A stretch of 64,000 nt of DNA, from assembly GCA_963457665.1 (NCBI GenBank), contig OY735209.1, forward strand, positions 56,069,019 through 56,133,018, given 5' to 3'. This DNA is from Thysanoteuthis rhombus (lineage: Eukaryota; Mollusca; Cephalopoda; Oegopsida; Thysanoteuthidae). Positions 56,175-64,000 of the stretch are shown piece after piece. The notes under the pieces were generated by a model, which was not told the origin of the DNA, did no database searches, and saw only the letters and a list, made by a program, of their open reading frames with translations. Both the position numbers and the translations under genes were made by a program. Every line of letters starts with the position of its first letter. The first letter of the stretch is position 1.

Positions 56175-56395
56175 AAAAGGACCGGATTGAGACTTGTAGG
56201 GGCCTTAGACACTGATAAATTTTGGCTATCACTTATGTCTCGAAATGGATATATTTTTATTATTTTATAATATTTAAGTTCCTTCAATGATTCGAAATAT
56301 ACTTTCAGTGAGCCCAAAATTTTTCATAGGCCCCAATTTTTTTGTTGGCCCTAGGCACAGTGCCTATTATGCCTGAATGATAATATAACCCTGAG
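56175..56395. mobile_element. Small non-autonomous hAT-like element
   Basis: The left end AGGACCGGATTGAGACTTGT, then GGGGCCTTAGACAC, and the right end GGCCCTAGGCACAGTGCC, then TGCCTGAATGATAA and AACCCTG, recall a hAT group whose ends start with CAGGGCCGGATT and contain AGGGGCCC-AGGCAC. The ends pair only partly and no 8-bp duplication was seen. Confidence 0.45.
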
Positions 56396-56448
56396 CAGAG
56401 TCAGGGCTATTCCTTGATGCCTGTACGAACGAGACAATTTTCATATAA

Positions 56449-56791
56449 GAGAATCATGCTCAACTTTCATGGAAAGATCATTAGACAGTACATTATATTA
56501 GAGAAAAGACGTGGGTCCGAGATGTCATAGGAAGAGTTTGAAAACTCAAATGGCAGTGGGCTTGACACGTTGCAAGAATGCGAGATAACTACTGGACATC
56601 ACGACTCTTAACGTGGATCTCCAGGGATCATATGCGAAATTGTGGCCGACAGTAAGTAAGATGGCGTGACGAGCTAAATAAATTCAAAAAGTACTTGCTC
56701 TGCGATGCCCATGATAGAGAGGTTTTGCGGATCTTTAGAAGGTCTATGTCCAACGACGGACGCCCGATAGATGATGATGATGATGATGATT
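56449..56791 (+). mobile_element. RTE-clade LINE 3' end, 5'-truncated
   Basis: Begins inside the HERIMLGL region (AGAGAATCATGCTCAAC), then the AAATGGCAGTGGGCTTG block (KWQWAG) and the conserved GGTCTATGTCCAACGACGGAC, then (GAT)7 at 56770-56790. Frame broken. Confidence 0.88.
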
Positions 56792-57079
56792 GAGCATGGT
56801 ACTACGGTGTGTGGTGTCCCACAAAATAAACGACCTTGTGCTACACACCACCAGATTAGAACAGCAGTTAAATACAAGGATGTAACTCTGATCGACATTT
56901 TGTTAGATTTTTTTCATTAGAATGGTAATTTGTGATGGGAAACCAGAAAAGTTCGTCTAGTTTATCAGATAAAAAAAAAGAGAATTTTTATTTTATTATC
57001 GAAATTAACTTTATCAAACAGCATGTGTAGTTACATCAATAAGTCCGTAGTCTAATGATGAAAAATCATTTATCTGAAA
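56792..57079. other. No recognised gene
   Basis: A short inverted pair GTGTGTGGTG/CACACCACCAG lies at 56808-56852. The rest is unassigned. Confidence 0.4.
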
Positions 57080-57200
57080 CAATGAACATCTTTGACATTA
57101 TCCCCTTCCTTGTCGATGCACTTGACCCAACGCTTCTTCATTAATCATATAGATTCAATATTACACAGTGAACATTACGGATTAGAATTCAGCTAATAAT
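57080..57200 (-). pseudogene. mariner-type transposase C-terminal remnant
   Basis: The minus strand reads LMKKRWVKCIDKEGDNVKD (plus about 57090-57146), like the last motif of mariner transposases. It aligns with 51790-51905. It ends at the left target duplication of the RTE insertion. Confidence 0.55.
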
Positions 57201-57208
57201 TGTGTCAT

Positions 57209-57648
57209 TGCGCAGAAGAGTATACAACCAATGCATCCTCCCAATAGTCAATTATGGAGCTGAAACATGGAACCTAACCAAGAGACAGACTCGCAAACTG
57301 AGAACCATGCAGAGTGCACATGAGAGAATCATGCTCAATCTCACATGGAGAGACCACAAGGCAGCACAGTATATCAGGAAGAAAACGGGAGTCAGAGACA
57401 ACACAGAATTTACTAGAAAACTCAAATGGCTATGGGCAGGCCAGGTTACAAGAATGACAGACAACCGATAGACATCACGACTCACAACATGGATCCCCAG
57501 AGATCACATGCGAAACCGAGGCAGACAAAATACAAGATGGAGAGATGGACTAGACAAATTTAGAAAATACTTGCTCTGCGATGCCCATGATAGAGAAGTG
57601 TGGCGAATCATGGGTAAGGTCTATGTCCAACGACAAACGTTAAAAGAC

Positions 57649-57686
<38 letters not shown>
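57209..57686 (+). mobile_element. RTE-clade LINE insertion with 9-bp target duplication
   Basis: 5'-truncated at GCGCAGAAGAG; frame 57202-57471 reads YNQCILPIVNYGAETW, KLRTMQSAHERIMLNL, then KLKWLWAGQVTRM. A stop replaces the codon after MTDNR, but the family sequence continues to GGTCTATGTCCAACGAC and a (GAT)12 tail (57649-57684). ATTGTGTCA flanks it at 57200-57208 and 57687-57695. It is one of the best preserved short copies. Confidence 0.92.
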
Positions 57687-57695
57687 ATTGTGTCA

Positions 57696-57940
57696 ATCTA
57701 CGCACGTATTGATCCACCTCGTTTCGTTTCACTATCTTCTGGCATCTTTCAGGCAACTTCATAATTCCATCTTTTGATGTTCTGGGTACCTTTCGCAGTC
57801 TTGCAGAATTGATTTCTCTCGATAGAAGAAACGTGAAAGACTGAAATAAATGGTGATTCAAAGGCACAATACCTACGGAACACGATGGATGAGCGGAAGC
57901 TACAATAATTTTTGCCTGATCATCAAAGAAACAAGTGGCA
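57696..57940 (-). pseudogene. mariner transposase remnant, C-terminal third
   Basis: Minus strand: a PLNHHLFQSF segment (plus about 57838-57870), where mariner proteins have APSDYHLF after the last catalytic Asp, and DGIMKLPERCQKIVKRN near 57720-57770, matching the GIxKLPERWQKxV motif at the protein C-terminus. The last catalytic residue in the usual SPDLAP-D context is not visible. The frame 57685-57867 is open but short. The RTE insertion at 57209-57686 cuts the host sequence just downstream of this piece. Confidence 0.65.
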
Positions 57941-59259
57941 ACCCTGATGAAATATTACCCGCTTTATCTTGACTAATTCTGGAATAAAAATTTCATCGAT
58001 AGACTTCATGAATTTTCAAAAACGATCCGAAAGCTTCGTCTCAATTTGAAGCCAAAATCGAAACCAAAGTGAAATTAAAATACTAGGGGACCTCCTTACA
58101 ACCATTTTATCCTCCATGTGGCATATGGACGTCAAGGAAGCTCTTGCAGTTAATTGAGTTGTAAGCTGGTCCATCACTGTATATTTACAAATGATAAAAA
58201 AGTGGATTTAGAAATTCCAGAGATCCTTTGATAAAGCATTTTCAGTATTTTACTAACATTCGGGCTTGTTTTAATTCACTTTTGGTCGATAACATTGTTT
58301 GTAAAGTTCTGGTTTGAAGGTTTTTCAGTATTTCGAAGACAAGAATCCTCATCGACCCTGATTTTTGTGACAAAATTTCAGCTCAAACATTCTTCGTCTT
58401 TTTCCCGGTGTGTGTTACGTCTGAGGGCCACTGAGTGTTGTACACTACTCCGAAATTGTTCATAGACCAAGTCTCGTGCTCAGAGTGGCTTAGAAATTTC
58501 TCTCGTAAGTACGAGATATGACGCTAGTATCTGGGAATCATTTTTATTCTTTAATTATCATCATAGTTATGAAATATTGTATTGGTAGCCACTCAAAGAA
58601 AATCGGATGCCACAAGAGAGAAACTGAAGAACACATCGGCGGGAACGTTGAGATACAATCAATAAAGAGAAAGATGCTAATCTGAATTATTCGGGGATAA
58701 ATGTTTTGAAATGTCAAGAACTTCTGGAAATGACAGCTATTTTTGTTATTGATATAATTTGACAGCATATTCTTAATTTGCGTAATTGCAACAGGAGAAT
58801 GCACCCTGTCACAATAAGGACACACGTGGTGAATGAGTTCTCACTTTTCGTTATGAATTGGTGACTCATCGATAAACGATCATGTGAATAAATAACCAGC
58901 ACGTCGTTGAATAGTACCCAGCATAAGTAAACTTAATATTCTTTAAAATCCACATTTTATTTGCAGTAGTATAAGAACGTGGATTCCACTGTCAAATAAT
59001 ATTTCTTCCTGGGTTGGACAGCGACGTTGGTGGACCATCCCGTTGTTAGTCCTGCTCTCTCCACTTCCAAGGGTGTTTCCAGCGGTATGATGATACGTCA
59101 CAAGTGGCAGCTTTTTTGACTGCAGGAGTTATTGGTGGAGTTTGCCTTAAGGGCACCACTCCTGCTTTGTTAGTCTGTCGCAGTAATCGTCCTTTAGTTC
59201 GACTGCCTTACAGGGCGGAAAGGTTCCAATTGCCTTGCTATCTACCCATAAGTAGTGAA
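57941..59259. other. No recognised gene
   Basis: AT-rich with medium-GC patches at 58370-58520 and 59000-59250. The open frame 58544-58825 (minus) is unassigned. Confidence 0.4.
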
Positions 59260-59400
59260 ATTGGATTCATGCCTTTCACAAAGGCATTAGTGCAAAGTGA
59301 ATGTAAACAGCTACTGTTGAAACTCGAACTCGGTTCACCGATTCCGTCCTCTGTGCCGGTAACCCTTATGCCACCCCAAGCCCCCTATGTCCTGATATAC
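59260..59400 (+). repeat. Dispersed repeat pair I, copy 2
   Basis: Partner of 40806-40945: GGATTCATGCCTTTCACAAAGGCATT, CGAACTCGGTTCACC, GTAACCCTTATGCCACC and a GCCCCCTATGTC end. The 110-codon open frame 59104-59436 covers it, is not conserved in copy 1 and has no domain. Confidence 0.6.
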
Positions 59401-59445
59401 CTGAAATGGGAATCAGCATTTCTAAAATTGAGCTGATTACGATAT

Positions 59446-59889
59446 CTAACTTTTGTAAGAGGAAGGAAAGGAGATGAACACGCTACTGTTATTTCTATTA
59501 AAACACATGTTATTTTCACATCTTTTTTGCAAGTGCTAAACTAGATGTTGAGTACAAAGACCTTTCATCTCGATTTCAAAAGAGTTTTTCTTCGGGATTA
59601 CTCTTTTTGGTGGTGATGATGACTTATTCACCCAATAGTGTATCGTAGCAAACCTGTCAAGAATTTATAGCGTGTGGCTAAGTGTTAAAGTAGAGGGGTT
59701 TAGGCCTTGAGGTCTTATACCAGGTGCTAGGCTCATAACCAAAAGAGTTATCCCGAAGAAAAACTCCTTTGAAACACCTAGTTTAGCACTTGCGAAGAAG
59801 ATGTGTAAGTGTCTCCTTGGTGAAAATAACATGTGTTCTAATAGAAATAGCTTATTTGTCCCCTTTTCTTCCTCTCACATAACAGTTAG
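59446..59889. mobile_element. 444-bp foldback element
   Basis: Arms of about 150-170 bp: left 59446-59620 (CTAACTTTTGTAAGAGGAAG, ATTTCTATTAAAACACATG, GCAAGTGCTAAACTAG, AGTTTTTCTTCGGGAT), right 59735-59889, its reverse complement with small gaps. The outermost bases are CTAAC/GTTAG. The 115-bp centre holds GTGTGGCTAAGTGTTAAAGTAG, which looks like a tRNA A-box. It fits a SINE plus an inverted partial copy, or a foldback transposon. Confidence 0.82.
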
Positions 59890-59896
59890 TCCAAAT

Positions 59897-59898
<2 letters not shown>

Positions 59899-59944
<46 letters not shown>
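59899..59944. repeat. (TA)n microsatellite
   Basis: About 22 TA units between the foldback and a SINE head. Confidence 0.98.
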
Positions 59945-59945
<1 letters not shown>

Positions 59946-60020
59946 CAGGAGCCGCTTTAGCACTGCGTCGCTCTTACCATTGTGCTAAACAACCCGTCTG
60001 TGAGGCGAAGGCCCAAATAA
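59945..60020 (-). mobile_element. Family B SINE head fragment
   Basis: Minus strand GTTTAGCACAATGGTAAGAGCGACGC (A-box, plus 59967-59991) corresponds to the head at 24995-25013. The flanking GCCCAAATAACTG is shared as well. The B-box and body are absent, and (TA)n starts where the head ends. Confidence 0.6.
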
Positions 60021-60086
60021 CTGCTATTTGTCCAAATTCTCACTTCTCACTGTTCATTCACTGTCCATAACAAATAGAGTAGATAT

Positions 60087-60088
<2 letters not shown>

Positions 60089-60152
<64 letters not shown>
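60089..60152. repeat. (CA)n-(TA)n microsatellite
   Basis: About 23 CA units then about 9 TA units. Confidence 0.98.
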
Positions 60153-61404
60153 GCTTAATTCAAGAGAATGTCACGTATGGTATACTTATTTATCATATGA
60201 CATTAGCAAAATTTCACTTCTCTTCAGGTCCGGAGAAGTATCCAACCAATCAAAATTAGGAAAAATCATCCCACCAAGGGCAATGGTGCTTTGGCCACTT
60301 TCAGACACAGTTTTGGTGGCTCACTCTCATCCCTGCGTTCCTTCCACTTTTTAAAAGAGTCTGCAAAGTTCTTTTTTCGGAAAGACCATCATCAGCCTCG
60401 TTGTGTTTTCCTTTGTCGCCCAACAGTGTGAAATCACATACCCTCCAACGACAAAATACTAGAATTTGCAAGAGAACCGAACTTGGACTATACGAGGGGA
60501 GACAGACCCTAATGATTTGATGTCTGGCCAAAAAACCTGCACTAGGCGTGAGGAATGACTCATTCGGTCAACGTAAATGCGGTAGTTGCATCGTTAATAA
60601 GCTCGCTCTGTGGTGTCTCACTGCCAACTGAGCGATCCCACGGGAGAGTGTCTATTCACACGCACGCAGTATGGCAACCCCCGAATGGTTGCCAAGTTAC
60701 ATCAAGTCGACGCCGACGGTTTTAAAAATATTCAAATTGGCGGGATACTTTCCGATCAGACATCATATATGCCTCAGTTTTTCGTCTCTGTTTTGATATT
60801 TTCGCTCCTTGTATACATTTGAAAAAAATTGCACAGTCGTCTGTTGACAAAAGTGTAGAATTGAAAAGAAATGGATCACTTTTTCTCAGAAAAGAAGTTC
60901 GTTGTCTAACAAACTGCTTTTGTCTAACGATCAATACGTACTAATTCATCCTTTTGTTAAGTGCAATAGTTTAGACCGGTGCAAGTGTCGTAGCGTTAGT
61001 TAGGGGCTCCATCATCTCCCTGTTTCTTCCTCCAGCTGGTTGGATGCTGAAAATAGCCTGAAGGGTATCGGTAGCCGTGATGAGCCTTGTCCTAGTTCTA
61101 GATGTTTTCGAAGGATATTTTGGGTAAAGGTTTTTAATTACTTTCCAGCTCTTTGTTTCTTGCTTCTTTCGTGCTACACTGCACGTAAGTCTCAAGTTAG
61201 TTTCCCGTTTCTTATATTCAGTCTGAGTGGTTCAGCAGATTGATTCAACAAACAGTGCTGAAAGACTTCAACTGACACTGCCTTCAGTTGTTTCGTCACG
61301 ACCTGTGGAATGTTGTTTTTTTGAAGAGGATAAAGTTAATTTGCAGTTAAGTTGATGATACATATTTTTTTAACAATCATTCTCATTACTTTCCAGACAA
61401 ACTG
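60153..61404. other. No recognised gene
   Basis: Open frames of 67-76 codons on both strands have no motif. GGCAACCCCCGAATGGTTGCC (60673-60693) is a 7-bp perfect hairpin. Confidence 0.4.
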
Positions 61405-61450
61405 AGGTCTGAGGCAGTACGAGTTCAAATCTTCCAGTTACATCAGTGTA
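61405..61450 (+). mobile_element. Decayed tRNA-like SINE head
   Basis: GTACGAGTTCAAATCTTCC (61418-61436) is B-box-like. The A-box is uncertain. Confidence 0.4.
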
Positions 61451-61559
61451 TCGCTAGTCCCACGTGGACTGACGTGATTCACACCAGTCAACGAGATTTC
61501 GTGTCGACTCGAGGAACATTCTGCCTTTAATAATCTATTTGAGGAAATCATTGCCCATG

Positions 61560-61660
61560 TCTTTCACGAGGGTTAACGACGTTAGTTTACAGTTGTGAGT
61601 CCAAATCTCACTGGGTATCCCACTAACACGTACCAGACTGATCTTAGCTTGGTAAATATC
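61560..61660 (+). mobile_element. SINE copy, family C
   Basis: GTGAGTCCAAATCTCACTGGGTATCCC, then GTACCAGACTGATCTTAGCTTGG. A-box-like GAGGGTTAACGACGTTAG precedes it by about 20 bp. Confidence 0.7.
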
Positions 61661-61667
61661 TTGGTCG

Positions 61668-61790
61668 CCTGGCCGTTGAGCGTGATAGCCTAGTCGACTA
61701 TTACTTGTGTAATGAGTCCAATCCTCTATGGGTGCCCCACAACTGTGGCCTTGTACCAGATTGAATTAATCATAGTTAATAACCGTATCA
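61668..61790 (+). mobile_element. SINE copy, family C
   Basis: GGCCGTTGAGCGTGATAGCC (A-box region), TAATGAGTCCAATCCTCTATGGG (B-box), GGCCTTGTACCAGATTGAATTAATC (tail). It lies head-to-tail with the preceding copy. Confidence 0.7.
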
Positions 61791-62404
61791 ATAATTGTCT
61801 AACGATGCATATCGCAGGTAGACGAGTTTTTTTTCGGACAGCGGTAAATTAATCTTAAATTGTCCACCGCACCGATTGAATTTACTTCAGACAAACCAAT
61901 AAGTTTGCAAAAATATGGAAAAAAATAACAACAAAAATAAAAACGTAGTGTAACATAATAAATGCAATTATAACGTTGCTTTTTGATGTAAAGCCTATTA
62001 GACGAACGGATTAACGGTATAAACTTCTGATTGTTAAAAAAGCCAAGTTAATCCTCTTATAATCTATGTCGTATTTTCGACGGATTCTACACGAACAAGC
62101 CTGGGCGTTCGGAGGAAAGGCTTCTGCTACTCAAGATGGAGTTACTTACATATGGATCAGCGCTTCTGCCCATGATCGGAGAATCTGGCGTTCTACCTAC
62201 AATGGAAGTCTCGCCCCCTGGAATCAGAGTGTAGTAACTGTGGGATCATTGAAAAGTGTTAAACGGTATAAACGAGGTTTGTCTACAGAAGAAAATAATG
62301 AGAATGACTGTGTAAAAATATTCATTCATCATCAACTTAATTTCAAATTAACTTTATCCCCTTCAAAAGAGAACATTCAACAGGTCGTGAACCAGTAACT
62401 AACC
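61791..62404. other. No recognised gene; one 110-codon open frame
   Basis: Frame 62066-62398 (plus) has 110 codons and a somewhat GC-richer first half (AWAFGGKASATQDGVTYIW), but no domain I know. Confidence that it is a gene is low. Confidence 0.3.
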
Positions 62405-62540
62405 ATCGCATCACGGTAGGCGCCCTTAGCTTAATCTGGAACAGGATCATGGTAGTTAGGTACCCAATGAGGTTCGAAGTCACAACATTAGTGTACGAGA
62501 CGAGCTTGATGACCATCGCGTCACAGTAGACACTGTATAC
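62405..62540 (-). mobile_element. SINE copy, family C
   Basis: Minus strand: GACGCGATGGTCATCAAGCTC (A-box, plus 62505-62526), TGACTTCGAACCTCATTGGG (B-box, plus 62465-62484), and tail CCAGATTAAGCTAAGGG. Head, B-box and tail are all visible. Confidence 0.72.
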
Positions 62541-62668
62541 TTATATAGTAATTATACTCTGGTACAAGCCCACATTAGTGCTACATCCGGTAAAGATAGA
62601 ACTCAACAACATGGTAGTTATGGTCTGCAAAGTTTGCCTGCTAACCATTGCTATGCTGTAAAGTGACC
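62541..62668 (-). mobile_element. SINE copy, family C
   Basis: Minus strand: AGCATAGCAATGGTTAGCAGGC (A-box, plus 62637-62658), GTTGAGTTCTATC (B-box, plus 62596-62611), tail GGGCTTGTACCAGAG. It follows the previous copy head-to-tail. Confidence 0.7.
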
Positions 62669-62694
62669 CATACATATTTATTAAATGTAGTTCA

Positions 62695-62745
62695 ATCTGG
62701 CATAAGGCACCATACTAAGCTTAGTAAACGGCAAACCACGCCAGT
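62695..62745 (+). mobile_element. SINE 3' fragment, family C
   Basis: GGCATAAGGCACCATACTAAGCTTAGTAAACG is the family tail in the opposite orientation to the preceding two copies. Confidence 0.55.
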
Positions 62746-62960
62746 TGGTTATTGTTAATGCATTCAATAACCACAGAATATCCTACTGTTGGCTTGTAGC
62801 ACACTAAGATAAACAGTAAATATCTGCAGGTTTCCGCTTTCGACAGATTGTAAACTATTCTTCCAGACCATTGCGTTTTTAACCAACACTAGGCGTTCCA
62901 GTATAATGTGCCTTTGTCAAAATACGGTAAGTTTCGTTAATACATGGCTTCCTGCTTTAA
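62746..62960. other. No recognised feature
   Basis: Spacer between SINE copies. Confidence 0.35.
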
Positions 62961-62963
62961 AGC

Positions 62964-63065
62964 GATTGTTAGGTAGCTAGTTCGCTGACCATTCACTCGT
63001 GTAATAAGTTCGATCATCAGTGCCTCAATATCGTGGCATTGTGCCAGACTAAGCTAATCTTTCAG
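62964..63065 (+). mobile_element. SINE copy, family C
   Basis: TAGGTAGCTAGTTCGCTGACC (A-box region), AATAAGTTCGATCATC (B-box), then GTGGCATTGTGCCAGACTAAGCTAATC (tail). Confidence 0.7.
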
Positions 63066-63758
<693 letters not shown>

Positions 63759-64000
63759 ATACTTTTTCAGCACACCCAGCCTGGATCACATTTAAGGAAA
63801 TAGATGTAATTGCCGAAAAATACATGTAAACCTCAGCTAATACTTTATGGGTTTGGCAAGTATCATAGAGGTTACATCTTAAATAAATGTTGCTTTTGTT
63901 CGGTTACTTACTACGCATGTACTATACATATAAACAACTGCCAATAAAATAACTAAAACGGTAGAAAATCTGCTTTTTTGTACAATTTATTTGTATACTT

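Noticed and set aside
59104-59436. 110-codon gene with hydrophobic N-terminus
   Set aside because: Half of it overlaps repeat pair I, whose other copy is not open in the same frame.
60673-60693. Regulatory hairpin GGCAACC-CCCGAAT-GGTTGCC
   Set aside because: A 7-bp stem is expected several times by chance in 64 kb.

Overview
This window looks like gene-poor, AT-rich metazoan intergenic DNA, and I found no convincing host exon, structural RNA gene or CRISPR array. The style of the repeats suggests a lophotrochozoan, most likely a cephalopod mollusc: RTE-clade LINE copies ending in (GAT)n, several families of tRNA-headed SINEs, Penelope-like and hAT/Tc1/mariner debris, and very many long (AT)n and (AC)n tracts. 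That taxonomic call is inference, not proof.

Layout. 0-7.3 kb: diverged repeats, an inverted repeat at 4.07-4.59 kb, a tRNA-headed SINE (5.68-6.03 kb) and the 3' end of a Ty3/Gypsy pol (6.65-7.3 kb, minus). 7.8-16.9 kb: a hAT-like terminus, RTE 3' ends (8.0 kb plus, 16.5 kb minus), SINEs and a 299-bp palindrome between (TA)n tracts (15.85-16.15 kb). 17.65-19.53 kb: a 25-bp minisatellite of about 75 units, free of stops in all three forward frames at consensus. 20.7-25.8 kb: an RTE copy, a 1.2-kb element with inverted ends and a broken Penelope-type GIY-YIG reading frame, a SINE, a 37-bp minisatellite and a foldback repeat. 27-32.6 kb: SINEs embedded in (AT)n, a hAT transposase corpse split by a short repeat with a 16-bp target duplication, and a Tc1-type remnant. 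33-46 kb: open frames of doubtful meaning, a Tigger/pogo-like end, the longest RTE copy (36.5-37.8 kb, with reverse transcriptase motifs) between two direct repeats, a perfect 21-bp hairpin, and several repeat pairs. 46-58 kb: RTE copies interrupted by, or inserted into, other elements, including one RTE nested near mariner remnants with a 9-bp duplication. 59-63.1 kb: a 444-bp foldback and a dense cluster of SINEs in both orientations.

No genes work together here in a functional sense. Every protein-like segment I recognise is a truncated or frameshifted transposon. The main interest is in how the elements are arranged: SINEs consistently next to (AT)n tracts, nested insertions with visible target duplications, foldback families of very different length sharing the same ends, and a stop-poor minisatellite. 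I did not find a convincing new biological system.
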